From NCBI RefSeq assembly GCF_002104995.1, contig NW_024468251.1, positions 62,001-126,000 of the forward strand: a stretch of DNA of 64,000 nt. The letters run 5' to 3'. Source of the stretch: Linderina pennispora. Taxonomy: Eukaryota > Kickxellomycota > Kickxellomycetes > Kickxellales > Kickxellaceae. A program made the position numbers and the translations under genes. Every line of letters starts with the position of its first letter. Position 1 is the stretch's first letter. Shown piece by piece: positions 11,318 through 22,759 of the stretch. The notes below the pieces were generated by a model. That model had not been told where the DNA came from. It saw only the letters and a program-made list of their open reading frames with translations, and did no database searches.

Positions 11318-11642
11318 TTCAGGTATGAGGCAAAATAGTTTATAGGTCGTCTATGTGTGGTGACTGTTCTAGCAAAAGCAGAGCAGGTATTTAAAGCTGA
11401 CTCCTTTCACTGCCTCGATGTACTGAACCCCTTGCTTGCTGTCCCTCATGGTGCTGGTGGACAAGCAGGCCGGAGAACTTGGGCTGCAGAATCCAAATAC
11501 TCGTGGGCAAATAACACCAATCGCAAAGGAATAGATGCGGGGGGTGCTCATACCTGAGACCAAAACTGCATGCCGCTGGGATGAAGTGCGGAGGAGGATA
11601 GAGCCACATACATGTACTGCGAAAAACAGCATAAAGGTCGGT

Positions 11643-13797
11643 TTAGAGGCGCTCAAGCACCTGCTGCGGATCCGCCTCCAACTGCACTGTGGCCTGGAAT
11701 GTCAGGGTGCGTGTACGGGTTGATTGCAACCACAACAGGCGAGGGCTCAATGCGTCTGCGCAGGTATCTGTCCCAGAACGCCATGTCCTCGGCCTTGAGC
11801 GTCAGCTCAACCTGCTTAGTCTGGCCAGCCTTGACCTCGACCTTTTTCAAAAGCAGCGCAGACGGTAGTTGTCAGGAGCATAGCCAAAGCGGTACGTCTG
11901 GTGGGTGAACAGCATCACGGGTTCCTTTTGATCGTACGTGCCCGTGTTGGTAAGGGAAACCGAAACAGTGATTGGGGATCCGATCTCGAGCGTGGTGCTC
12001 GACACCGTGACGTTCGAGTACTTGATGGTCGAGTAGCCAAGACCGAAGCCGAACTGCCACTGCGGCTTGTACGGCACATAGGACGCTTGCCAGATGGTGT
12101 GGCTAGCCTGCGATGAATGGGCCGGGTATGTGTACGGTAGACGGCCTGATGGGTTCACCTTGCCGTACAGAATCTCAGCAATCGGAAGACCGCCATACGA
12201 TCCCGGAAGATATGCGTTGACGATGGCATTTGGAGTCATTAGCGATGCTGCCGAGGAGACGGGGGCGTCCTTGGACCAGCACAGTGACTACGGGCTTGCC
12301 CGACAGCGTAGCGACGCTGCTAACCAGGTCAATGTGAGCCTGCGGCAGAGTCAGCTCGTCGATGTTGCCAAAGTTTTCGGCGTACGTGCGTTCGCCTAAA
12401 CCAATAACAACCTTGTCGGCCTTCTTCGCGGCGGCGATGACGCCGTCCCAGTCGTACCTTGTCGTGCCATCAATATCAACGGCCGGCATGTAGCTAGGCT
12501 CTGACCCCGTCACCTGCTTGATCCCAGTGAGCACAGTATCCGCAAAGCCCTGGTACACGGCGTCGCCCTCCTTTTTCGGACGGCCCCTGCCAGTGCACAT
12601 TCCAGCCGCCGCCCATGTAGCGAGACGAGTTGAGGGTCGGGCCCAGGAACAGCACGCTTTCAGAGGTCTTGAGCGGCAGAACGCTGTTCTCGTTTTTCAG
12701 CAGCGTGATTGACTCGCGTGCGGTGTCGCGGCCCGATTCAATGTCCTGTGCTGAGCCAACAGTCTTTTGCAGCTCCTTGTCGGCGTACGGGTTCTCGAAG
12801 AGGCCCAGATCCTTCTTTGCCTGCAGAATACGGGCCACCGACTGATCGATGCGGCGCTCCTGACACCTTGCCGCTTCTGACCAGCGCAAGTGTGATATTG
12901 CTGAATGACGCGTCATCAGCAACCATCGACATATCGGTCGACGTGCGCAAAATAGCACCCTCGACAGCCTGTTCGGGATCGCGTGCTGTCATATATATCG
13001 TCGCTTGCGACAAGATCTCTCCCCAGTCAGTGACCATGAAGCCCTTGAAGCCCAGGTGCTCGCGAAGCAGGGTCTGCAGGTAAAAGTTTGACAGCATCAC
13101 AGTCTCGCCGCTGACCGCACCGTAGCTCTCCATGGCAGTGGCTGAGCCAGCATCGATGGCCGCTTTGAATGACGGGACGTAGTACTCGAGCAGCTCGTGG
13201 TCGGCTACGTGGCGGTCAGCACGGTCCGAGCCGTCAAACGGGTTGCCGTATGCAATAAAGTGCTTCATGCAGGCAGCAACGCGCGAGCGGATCAGTCTTG
13301 TAGTCGCCCTGGAAATCCGCGCACCGAGCTGTACGCCATCTGCGAGGACAGGAAGGGGTCCTCGCCAAAGTTCTCGTACGTGCGCGACCAGAACTTGTTG
13401 ACGCCAATGTCCAATACTGGCGCAAACGCCCAGTGGGCACCAGCAGCGCGAGTGTCCTTGGCAGCGACACGGCCGGCATCATAGGCGAACTGCGGATTGA
13501 ATGTCGCAGCAGTGGCGATTCCCGCCGGGAAAATGACTGCGCCCTTGACATAGTTTGCGCCGCGCACCGAGTCGAGCCCCCAGATGACGGGGATCTTGGC
13601 ACCCTTCTTGGTAGCAATCTCCTGGACTGCGTCAGTGAGCTCGGCAAACTTCTCAGCCGAGTACCACTGGTAGATGCCATCGTGGTTGCCGGGCGACTCG
13701 AGGAACGAGCCAATCCTTCCATTTGTCAATCCAGTACTCGACTGCGGTCCGGTTGAGCTTCCCGTTGCAGTCAATGATCTGGCCAACCTCGATTTGG

Positions 13798-13828
<31 letters not shown>

Positions 13829-14273
13829 GGCCACGGACCATCTGGATGATGTCCTTGTCGATTTTGCCTGGTGCCTGAACTACGCTGCTCTCGGGCTGGT
13901 ACGAGTACGACTTTACGGGGTTTAGCATGACTGGGTCGGGGATTTGTACCTTATCCCACGTGCACTTGTCTGAGGGCAAGGCGGTACTTGCTGGAAGCTC
14001 ATCGGTGCCAGATGATGAGTAACCAGCGCTGGGAACAGCTACGGTCCCCGACGGCACGGGTGTGCCCGTGGGAGTGACGGTGGTCTGTACGGCAGAGGCG
14101 GAATCGGCAGAGTTGGAGGTGTAGGGGCTGCTGTCTGGCTGAGTTGCAGGCGCGGTATTGGTGCCGGAGGCTGGAACTGAGGCGCTTGCATCGCCTGCCA
14201 CGCTTGAATAGTCTGCCATTGCAGTTATGGCCAGCGAGGAAAGTGCCAGATAAAGGAGTGGTGCGTATTTCAT
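11643..14273 (-). CDS. Secreted glycoside hydrolase family 3 (beta-glucosidase-like), frameshifted
   Basis: Extracellular GH3 enzyme, expected to release glucose from beta-glucosides. It starts at 14273 with a signal peptide (MKYAPLLYLALSSLAITAMA) and a Ser/Thr-rich linker to ~residue 105. The GH3 N-domain then begins (LTLEEKIGQMTQIEVGQ), followed by IPVIWGLDSVRGANYV, PVLDIGVNKFWSRTYENFGEDP, KHFIAYG and GFMVTDWG, the last with the nucleophile Asp. The C-domain (ESITLLKNENSVLPLK, KVVIGLGERTYAENFG) and a fibronectin-III-like end follow (GKVNPSGRLPYTYP, FGFGLGYSTIKYSNV). The best-fitting stop is at 11643-11645. The frame changes near 13735, 13290, 12880, 12600, 12240, 11850 and 11700. Domain order and motifs remain complete, so sequence error is as likely as decay. 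Confidence 0.82.
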
Positions 14274-14431
14274 CTGGTGGTGCGTCGGACGGTGTATTCG
14301 GATATTAAAGCAAGCAAGAGGTGGTAAAGAGAGGATGGGAGACAAACGATATGGAGTGCTGGACAGAGAAAAAGCTACAAGGACCAAGCTGTTGTGTGAA
14401 ACTAAGCAGCAAGGCGCTCCATGGGGTGGCG

Positions 14432-14438
14432 TTTTATA
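14432..14438 (-). promoter_or_regulatory. TATA box upstream of the GH3 gene
   Basis: The minus strand reads TGCATATAAAAC about 160 bases before the start codon at 14273. It shares eleven bases with the ligase TATA region. Confidence 0.5.
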
Positions 14439-14439
14439 T

Positions 14440-15979
14440 GCACCAGATTAGGAGACCAAGGACGCAAAACAACAAAGCGCTGGGTTTGGGTGGAAGCGGA
14501 CTCAATATTGCTGCTAATACGAGCAGGTTCAGATAATAGAGACGGGAAAAATAGCGATTGAGAAAGACCGGCATTGAAGGGGGAGGCAAACAGGCAGCGC
14601 CGATCTGCTACTGCTGTCGGTTTTCGCTACTCTTCTGACGAGAATATAAACAAAAAGTGTTGTAGGGATGATTGCGCATGCACGCGTTGCATGGGTCGGG
14701 CACTGCTTTTGTTGTCCGTCTGTCTCAGCTAACGTACCCGGGGGTAGAGGAGGTGCTGCAGGTGATGGCATTGGCCATTGGATGGCTGAGGGGAGGGCGC
14801 CAGGATCCTCATCAAGTGCCAGTGCACTAGCGCAGAATCTTCTTTTTTTTGAAACAGGAATATAGCTGCTAAATCTGCCTGAGCCACGATGGGCGCGTGA
14901 CGATGGATAATCTTCATGGCCACAGTACGTGTATTTCTAGTCCGAGAGATGTAGTGTCTGGCAATCCCCCACCCTTGGCGTGTGCGAGGAAGGATGTCTG
15001 GCAAGTGTCAGCCAGATACCGAACTCCGCAAATAACGGGAAACAGGGCACGGGGAAATGGCAGCAATCCATGCACAGCATCAGCAAGCCGGTAGCTCACC
15101 CACACAGACCCGCAGGCATTCTAGAAGGAAAGAAAGGAAGCTCAAACCTGTATTCACAGGTGGAGAGGCAAGAGAGATGATGTACTGGCACCTGTGCACA
15201 CCGAGCTGGATCACCTGTGGCCCGGCTCAGGGCGCAAATGCAAGGGGCTTCTCTGTTTCCGTCTTCCGATGGAACCACCAGCAGTGTTTGGACGCTTACA
15301 ATGAGGTTCATAACAACAAACGCCACTGATGTCATCCGAACATTGATAATGTTGTGATAAGTAGGTGGGTTGGATACACAGCTTGTGAATGAGATGGATC
15401 TCCTGCGAGTATAAAAGAGAGCGAGGCCATTGCGGGACAACCTCGGCAAACTCGTCTTGTAAATACCCAGCTCTTCTCCCTTACTTGAAGTAACCCCCTA
15501 TCCGGAATCGATGGCATTCGGCCGCTCTTCCTTAACTTTCAACATTATCTCGGCTAGGGTATTGACAAAGCTGCATTAGAGACAGCATAAGAAGGCGCAA
15601 ACAGGTCAAGTACGATATGCTTTACTTATCAGCGAATCAGGAGATGTAGACTGCAATTTGGGGCGTGAGTCTATGAATATGTAGAGCAAGCAGATTGTGT
15701 ATGGCCACACCATATTGTCAATGCAGATGTGGCGGCTACTCAAATTCCTCCCCATGCTATCACTGCCAGCCCTGTATATGGGTGTACGCAACCTCACAGC
15801 TATAGATTTGAGCACATGTGCAATGATCTTGGCTGTGGTTTGGTGGACAATTCTAGCGAGACATCTCTTTTCCTTCATCGCATACCCTCTATCACTGGGA
15901 AATATCACTGCACCAGGGTAGACAAGAGAGCTGATTGCATTCACAAAAGTCTAAAAGCCTACATACTAATATCGATGCA
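14440..15979. other. Long intergenic region, no supported gene
   Basis: About 1.5 kb with only short reading frames. A good plus-strand TATA-like box (GTATAAAAGAGAG) at ~15408 is followed by an ATG at 15510 that opens only ~21 codons (MAFGRSSLTFNIISARVL) before a stop. This could be a short first exon or chance. A 74-codon hydrophobic frame at 15697-15921 has no recognisable relatives and is not called. Confidence 0.4.
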
Positions 15980-17337
15980 ATGAATGAGATAACGCAGTGT
16001 GCCGAAATAGGAGACGAGCGGGTGCCTATGCATGACGTATTTTCCACAGGCCTGCACCAGCGCTACATGTATACGCAGTCGGAATGCTCCAGCGGCCTCA
16101 GCACGATCTCCTCACTCTCCCGCTACTCCCTGCCTTACAAGCTGATGCACACGCAGCATTTAGAGCTAGGTGACGTAAAGCAGGCGCTCTCAGTGTGCGC
16201 TTGTTTTGTCGTCACGGGCCTGGGTGCAGGGCTGCCGCTAGTCTACGGGCTTCTAGAGGACAACCTTGAGCTGCTGTTTGGATTCCGAGAGCGCCCTCCA
16301 TGGGACTGGCAGCGGTCGCGCACTAGCATCTTGATTGGAGCAATGCAGTTTGCCAGCTACTTTGCTGTTTGCCGAATGGCCGTGTGGGCGCAATGCCGGA
16401 TGGGCGTGCGTGTGATGGTTGCGCTGGGCGCGCTAGCCACAGCTGGTGGGTTGATGGCTGCCAGCTATGCAGAGCAAATTCTGGCAGCTGTGTCTGGCGT
16501 ATATGCTGGTAGGCGCAGGCACGTCAGTGAGCGCACATGCAGCTGGTCGGCCACGGGTGGGTGCGGCAGGGGTTGGTGCAGCGGCCATGGGTGTTTTGTG
16601 GCAGCATTTGGCGGTGTATACGTCGCCAGGAAGGGCACTGCGATGGACAGCGCTGGCGTGCGCAGGCACGCAGGTGCTGATGGTGCCATTTCTGTTCGCA
16701 CCTGTGTGGCCTGCCAGTATCGAGGCGTGCTACGCTAAAGGAGTCATTGGAGACCAGACGGCCTAGTGACTGCGGGAATGCACAGGCCCCCAGTGCGCTG
16801 CGATTATCTGTGGACTGGCGGCAGGCTGCTAGTCTTTTCGGCCTGCTCTTGCACAGCATGATGTATCTGCTGCCATTCGTGTTTCTTCCTGGCTATGTCA
16901 CCACCCAGCTCCCTGTTACACACCATTTGTCGGCTGCGCTGCCGGTGTCTGTGATTGGCCTGGGGATGGCGGTCGGCGGATGCAGCGCGCAGCCGTTGCG
17001 GACATGGTCTGGCGTGCAGCCCAGCGTGGTGCGGTGCGGGGCGCGGCTGGGTCTGTCACTGGCGGTCTGGTGCCTGTGGCTGCCGGCGGGCAGCAGCTGG
17101 GGCATGGTGTGCGGGTTCAGCGCCGTGTATGGGCTGTGTCTGGGCGTGACAGGTGATGCATGTGTGCGGAATACGTGGGCCAATGTCGCGGTGGTGGCAG
17201 GCGTGGCGGTGGGGGTGCCGGTGGGCAGCTGGCTGTTTGTAGGCGTCGGCAGTGGCGTGTACTATATGCCACTGGTCACGTTCACTGCGGCTGGTCTGCT
17301 TTTGACGGCTGTGTGCGACGCGGTAAGCTCTGCGTGA
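15980..17337 (+). CDS. MFS transporter, monocarboxylate-transporter-like, frameshifted in the middle
   Basis: Multi-span membrane carrier of major-facilitator type; the substrate is unknown. The proposed start MNEITQCAEIGD at 15980 opens a hydrophilic ~70-residue cytosolic N-terminus, then hydrophobic spans follow: ALSVCACFVVTGLGAGLPLVYG, TSILIGAMQFASYFAV, VMVALGALATAGGLMAASYA. After a frame change near 16490 come LAYMLVGAGTSVSAHAAG and VLMVPFLFAPVWPAS. After another near 16740 come SLFGLLLHSMMYLLPFVF, further spans, and a stop at 17335-17337. The Gly-rich helices and the length (about 450 residues when pieced) fit MFS, and the loop pattern recalls fungal MCT-like carriers. Alternative starts exist at 15935 and 16028. 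Confidence 0.6.
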
Positions 17338-17564
17338 GGCTGCTGCAGAATACCAGCATCCGAGTCAGGTGCTTTTCGATATAATATGTGACTCAGACAT
17401 CGCGCAGGCGCATTTTGGAAATAGCTGGCTCACGCTTGGGGCCGACGAAAAAAATTTTATTTCGAAGGACCGATCTGGGCGTGCACCCAAACATTTTCTG
17501 TTCCCTGTTCTTCTCTTTGTTTCCACTAAAAGCATTGGCAGATTTGCTCTATTCTTATTCCAAA

Positions 17565-20015
17565 ATGAGTACTCTTACATTAGCGCAGAAAGGCTCGCCC
17601 CACCCGTACAGTAAGTAGCCGGCAGCCTTAGGAGGACAGGAATGCCTTTCTTGACGCCTGTCGCCATGTGTTCTGACTCGCATATCTGGTGTAGTTGCTG
17701 CGTCGCTGGCTGAGTTTGTGAATGCCTCCAAGGCTGCCACATACGCCGTGTCGTGGATCGAGGGCAGCAGCGCCAAGGACGGCGACAAGAAGGCCAGCGC
17801 CCTGCTGACGACCTCCGGCGGCGAGGTGGTTGGCGAGACTGCCACCATTGCGTCGATTGTGTCGGCGCACAGCGACCTGATCACGGCGTCTGACAGCAAG
17901 TGGCTGGACTTTGCGCAGGGCTCCCTGGGCGGCAACGACTTCAAGGCGCTCGAGGCGGCACTGGCTGAGCTTGACCACCACCTGGTGATGCGCTCGTTTG
18001 TGGCGGGATATGCGCTGAGCGGCAGTGATGCGGCGGTGTGGGGAGCGCTGAAGGCGTCGATGATGTTCCAGCGGAACCTGAAGCAGAAGGCGGAGATGCT
18101 GCCGGACCACGTCATCCGGTGGTACAACCACATCTCGTCGCTGGAGTTTGCGCAGCGCGTGGTGGCCGGGCACCAGAACGTGCACAAGAAGGAGAAGAAG
18201 GGCGAGCAGGGCTCGTTTGAGCTCGGGTTCAAGGGCCTGGAGCACGGCAAGGTTGTGACGCGCTTCCCGCCCGAGCCCAGCGGCTACCTGCACATTGGCC
18301 ACGCGAAGGCGGCGCTGCTGAACGACTACATTGCGCGGTCGAACGGCGGCAAGCTTCTGATCCGCTTCGACGACACGAACCCGAACAAGGAGAAGGTCGA
18401 GTTCGAGGAGTCGATCATCGAGGACCTGCGCCTGCTGGGCATCAAGGGCGATGCGCTGACGCACACGAGCGACTACTTCCAGCTTATCTACGACTACGCA
18501 ATCAAGATGATCAACAAGGGCCTGGCCTATGCCGACGACACCGACCAGGAGACGATGCGCGCCGAGCGCATGGACGGCATTGCGAGCAAGTGCCGCGACC
18601 AGTCGGTGGAGGAGAACCTGCGCCGGTTCAAGGAGATGACGGAGGCGACCGAGTTTGGGCAGACGTGCTGCCTGCGCGCCAAGATGAGCGTCGACAGCAA
18701 GAACAAGGCGCTGCGTGATCCGGTGATCTACCGGTGCAACCTGACGCCGCACCACCGCACAGGGTCGGCGTGGAAGGTGTACCCGACCTACGACTTTTGC
18801 TGCCCGATCGTGGACTCGATCGAGGGCGTGACGCACGCCTTGCGCTCGATGGAGTACCGTGACCGCAACCCGCAGTACGAGTGGTTCTTCCCGGCGCTGG
18901 AGCTGCGGCCGGTGCAGATCCTCGACTTCTCGCGCATGAACTTTGTCTACACGCTCCTGTCGAAGCGCAAGCTGCAGTGGTTTGTTGACAAGGGCCTGGT
19001 GGGCGGCTGGGACGACCCGCGCTTCCCGACGGTGCGTGGCATCCGCCGCCGCGGCATGACCATCGAGGCGCTGCGCCAGTACGTACTGATGCAGGGCGCG
19101 TCGCAGAAGAACATGCTGCTGGAGTGGGACAAGATCTGGTCGCTCAACAAGAAGGTCATTGATCCTGTTGCCCCACGCCACACCAGCCTGATCAAGCAGG
19201 GCCTGGTGCCTGTGACGCTCACGGGCGGCCCCGCCGAGCCGCTTGTCAAGCAGATGCTGAAGCACAAGAAGAACAAGGAGCTCGGCACCAAGCCGACCGT
19301 GTTCTCGTCGCAGCTGCTCGTGGAGCAGGCCGATGCTGCGTCGTTCGAGCTCGGCGAGGAGATCACGCTGATGGACTGGGGCAACGCCGTGGTTGAGGAG
19401 ATCAAGAAGGACGGGGAGACTGTCGGTGCGCTGACGCTGCGCCTGCACCTGGAGGGCGATGTCAAGGCGACCAAGAAGAAGATCACATGGCTGGGCCAGG
19501 ACCCCGCCGTGCCGGCCACCGAGGCCGTGCTGGTGGACTACGACTACCTGATCACGAAGAAGAAGCTTGAGGAGGACGACTCGGTCGAGGACATCTTGAC
19601 GCCCGTCAGCGAGTTCAAGGAGACCGCGCTGGTGGACGCGAGCGTCGCCGAGCTGCCGCGCGAGTCGATCATCCAGCTGGAGCGCCGCGGGTACTACATT
19701 GTGGACAAGACGCTGAAGGACGGCGCGCTGACCCTGATTCGCATTCCGGACGGCAAGGCGAGCACCATGGCGAGCAAGCACAAGGAGGAGCCTGGTGCCA
19801 AGAAGGCCAAGAAGGAGAAGGATACCGGCAAGGGCAGCCCGTGGTCGAAGGGCAACATGTCCAAGCCGGCCAAGAAGGACGCAGATGCATCGCTGAATCT
19901 GCCCAAGCCCAAGCAGGTCGTCGATATGTACGAGACTAAGCCTGTGTACGGCGAGGTGCCGGTGGACGCCGCGGGCAAGGCCTCGGACATGTACGAGACC
20001 AGCAGGATCTACTAA
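17565..20015 (+). CDS. GUS1: Cytosolic glutamyl-tRNA synthetase, one intron
   Basis: Charges tRNA-Glu in the cytosol. Exon 1 is 17565-17610 (MSTLTLAQKGSPHPY). An 84-base intron, 17611-17694, has donor GTAAGT, branch CTGAC and acceptor TAG. Exon 2 runs to 20015, giving 788 residues. Residues ~1-175 are the GST-like N-domain that binds Arc1-type cofactors in yeast. The class I catalytic core has FPPEPSGYLHIGHAKA (HIGH at 215-218), RFDDTNP, and LSKRKL (KMSKS equivalent, from ~438). The beta-barrel anticodon domain follows. A Lys/Glu-rich tail contains two DMYET repeats and ends SRIY, an unusual C-terminus. Codon bias is strong and GC-rich, as in a highly expressed gene; this creates a long antisense open frame that is not a gene. 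Confidence 0.96.
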
Positions 20016-20377
20016 ACGCTCATATACAGTCCCGCTGAATAAAACGTAGTGAGGAAAGAGCCTCCACATTGCGGTAGCTTGTCTGCCATATCCAGCCAGC
20101 ACAAGCTCCATGTGCCGGATCCATAGACTGTAGCCCCCCAGACCATCGTCTGCCCGCCAGGCTGGCCGGTCTCTGGCCAGCAGCGAAAATAGGCCACGAT
20201 CAACTGGAGAGCGCGTTTACTTCCACCCCTCCCTGCCCAATCACCGCTGCCCAGCATGTCGGGTTAGGAATAAATCATGCATCGGGCGTTGAACTTGGCG
20301 GGCCACCCAGTCTCTGTCCCCTTGCCTTTCTTTTTTTCTTCTTCCATACCTTTTCCCAATTCACATCTGAACTGAAA

Positions 20378-21799
20378 ATGCGGTTCCTGGTAGCAGGCAG
20401 CCTGTACACGCTCTCGCTGCTGGCAGCAGCCAGCGGGCTCGTGCACACCAACCTAATCCGCACGGTGGACCTGACCTCAGCGCCGTTCATTCGCGAGCAA
20501 ATCGGAGCGGTGGTGCAGAATGAGCACGCCAGCAAGCAATACAAATCCTACACGATCGCCGTGCCTGCCTCCAAGCACGCCCACCTGGCGTCACTGACCG
20601 TGCATGAGCGCAAGTCGGGCGTGGAGCTGCCAACGGTGCCATTGGATTTTGACACAAAGCGCAATGCGTATCTGTACCGGGCCACGCTGCGCGCGCCATT
20701 GGCGCCCAACGACAAGCTGAGCCTGAACGTGGACATGACATTGAGCCGATTCGTGTCGGCGAAGCCCGCGGTCATGGAGCCTGCGGACGACCAGCAGTGG
20801 GTGTGGGAGGATCGTGCGCTGGTGCCGTCGGTGTATGAGACACGGAAGCAGAAGACGGTGGTGAATGCGCCAAGGGTGACGCGGCATACAGGCGTGCTGC
20901 AGCGCAAGTCGGTGGTGTTTGGGCCCTTTAACGCGACGGCGGAGGATGGGCCGGCAGAGGTTGCGTTTAGGAGCAACAAGGAGCAGGCAGCGGCGGTGCA
21001 TCGGCGCGAGTATTTCGTGAGCCATCTGGGCGACGACCTGAATGTGCTGGAGCACTACCAGCTGAAGAGCCTGGCGCCGCGCCCGCCGCAGTACGACAAG
21101 GTGCGCGAGACGATCGCAAAGTTCATGCGGACCCGCGACAACTTCATCAAGACGCTTCTGGTGCCTGTGCCGGTGACCGCCCGGGACATGTACTATGTTG
21201 ACGAGATCGGCAACGTGTCGACTTCGGCCGTGACCAGTCCGCGCGAGGCACATGGCCAGGAGTTCCGGATCCTGCAGCTGAAGCCGCGGTACCCGCTGTC
21301 GGGCGGCGACCAGTACACGTGGTGGCACGGCTACAGCCTGCCACTGCATGCGTATCTGAGGAGGCAGGGCGCGCGGCATTTCCTGAAGGTGCCGTTTATC
21401 GGCCATATTGCGGCGTCGGCCAGCGGCAAGAGCGAGCTGACCGTCGACATGGCTGTGGCGGAGAACGTCGCGGTTGAGTCGTACGAGTTGCATGTGACGC
21501 TGCCCGAGGGCGCTACCGACATCGATGTCAGGGCGCCGGTGCGTGCCGAGATTGCGTACGAGCCGACCTGGTATTACTTGGACTCGACGGGCCGCACCAC
21601 TGTGGTGGTGAGCACCGGGAATGTTGCGCCAGGCGACCTGGGCGATGTGCTGGTGATGTATTCGTACTCGGCAGTGGCCGTGTGGCAGAAGCCGGCGGTG
21701 GTGGCGCTGATGGTGTTTGGTGTGTTCGCCGTGGCCATGGCGGTGGGCAGGGTCCGGTTCGGGCTGGCGCAGGCGGCCAACAAGAAGAAGAGCGCATAA
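20378..21799 (+). CDS. OST1: Oligosaccharyltransferase subunit 1 (ribophorin I)
   Basis: Subunit of the ER oligosaccharyltransferase that transfers the dolichol-linked glycan to Asn of nascent proteins. It has 473 residues and no introns. A signal peptide (MRFLVAGSLYTLSLLAAASG) is followed by a luminal ribophorin-I domain with typical blocks such as VWEDRALVPSVYETRKQKT, FGPFNATAEDGP, YFVSHLGDDLNVLEHYQL and LKPRYPLSGGDQYTWWHGYSLPL. One C-terminal membrane span lies at ~440-460. The last four residues, KKSA, fit the di-lysine KKxx ER-retrieval signal. The gene lies 362 bases after the GluRS gene on the same strand. Confidence 0.95.
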   Translation: MRFLVAGSLYTLSLLAAASGLVHTNLIRTVDLTSAPFIREQIGAVVQNEHASKQYKSYTIAVPASKHAHLASLTVHERKSGVELPTVPLDFDTKRNAYLYRATLRAPLAPNDKLSLNVDMTLSRFVSAKPAVMEPADDQQWVWEDRALVPSVYETRKQKTVVNAPRVTRHTGVLQRKSVVFGPFNATAEDGPAEVAFRSNKEQAAAVHRREYFVSHLGDDLNVLEHYQLKSLAPRPPQYDKVRETIAKFMRTRDNFIKTLLVPVPVTARDMYYVDEIGNVSTSAVTSPREAHGQEFRILQLKPRYPLSGGDQYTWWHGYSLPLHAYLRRQGARHFLKVPFIGHIAASASGKSELTVDMAVAENVAVESYELHVTLPEGATDIDVRAPVRAEIAYEPTWYYLDSTGRTTVVVSTGNVAPGDLGDVLVMYSYSAVAVWQKPAVVALMVFGVFAVAMAVGRVRFGLAQAANKKKSA

Positions 21800-21990
21800 G
21801 AGATGTCTTTTTCACACAAAAATTATATATCATTTTTAGTGTCTTTCCAGCCCCTCATGCACATGATGGCAGATCATGTAGTCACGCCGGCTCCTGTATG
21901 ACGAAACCGCCCCCTCCAACCATGTCATCCAGTGGGCCATTACAAGAGAGTACTCTCAGCTCTATAAAGCTCCCCCCTTTCTCTTCTACA

Positions 21991-22518
21991 ATGTCGCAGA
22001 CTACTTCCTTTGCCAGTGTTTCGGCCCCACCACTCACACTCTCAGCATCTCCCAGTGCCCTATCCAAGGGCGGCCGCCCAAACACCACGCTCATCGCGCT
22101 CTTTGTCGTTATTGGCATTCTGTTCCTCACTGGCAGTGTCTGGGCCGCCATAATATTCCGCGGCAAACTACGCCCGCCGTCGGTACATGCCCGAGGCCGC
22201 ACTGAACTGCGCAACAAACGGCCTGTGCTCACCGTCCCTATGTTCGACATGCTGCGCGTCCGCCCTATTACATTTTTCAAGCGTGCTTTCGATGACTGCG
22301 CAATCTGCCTTTGCGCGATGAACGGGCAGGTGGTGCTGCTGCCCTGCAATCACGCGTTTCATAAAATGTGCGCTAGGGGGTGGCTGCTGGAGCAGTCGGA
22401 GGAGTGTCCGCTATGTAAACGGTCGGTTAGAGTTGCTTTGGGAATTCTTGAGGCTCCGGAGGAATTGGCTCCGGTGGAATGTGAGATTGGAGCAAGGCGG
22501 GTAGAGAGTTCTGTGTAG
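21991..22518 (+). CDS. RING-H2 single-span membrane protein 1
   Basis: Putative membrane-anchored E3 ubiquitin ligase of 175 residues. The start at 21991 is chosen because it follows a TATA-like CTATAAAG by about 30 bases and gives the Ser/Thr-rich N-terminus typical of the other family members here; the longer frame runs back into OST1. The membrane span is at ~32-56 (TLIALFVVIGILFLTGSVWAA). The RING-H2 finger runs from Cys103 (CAIC, LPCNHAFHKMC, CPLC) to Cys142, followed by the family tail RVALGI. It is the most divergent of the six in the window, with a shortened finger loop and only a weak version of the motif before the RING. No signal peptide is seen. Confidence 0.85.
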   Translation: MSQTTSFASVSAPPLTLSASPSALSKGGRPNTTLIALFVVIGILFLTGSVWAAIIFRGKLRPPSVHARGRTELRNKRPVLTVPMFDMLRVRPITFFKRAFDDCAICLCAMNGQVVLLPCNHAFHKMCARGWLLEQSEECPLCKRSVRVALGILEAPEELAPVECEIGARRVESSV

Positions 22519-22759
22519 TCCTGTAGAATGTCAAGTGTACCCAGTTTCTCATTATCTGCTCAGGATATGGAACGGGAGCTAGTTGTTTAGAGTACCGTCG
22601 TGTTTGTAGTGACGATACCCAAGTGCAGCATCCGGGTAGACAAACGTGCAGCCTGACAGAAGATAAACGCCATCTGTTGAAGACTGAAATTCCTCCCAAC
22701 CAGTTGTTCCAGAATGGTAGTCCGTTTTGGCCAGCTGCTTCTGATCTGCACGGTTTCAG

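Noticed and set aside
15697-15921. A 74-codon hydrophobic frame upstream of the MFS gene
   Set aside because: No start context, no relatives recognised, and overlapping frames of the same size on both strands.
17628-20111. An 827-codon minus-strand open frame opposite the GluRS gene, longer than the GluRS frame itself
   Set aside because: It is Arg/Leu/His/Val-rich with no domain, lies exactly opposite a conserved gene with strong GC3 codon bias, and such bias opens the antisense frame.
20591-21493. A 300-codon minus-strand frame opposite OST1
   Set aside because: Shadow of a conserved gene; low-complexity His/Arg/Leu composition.
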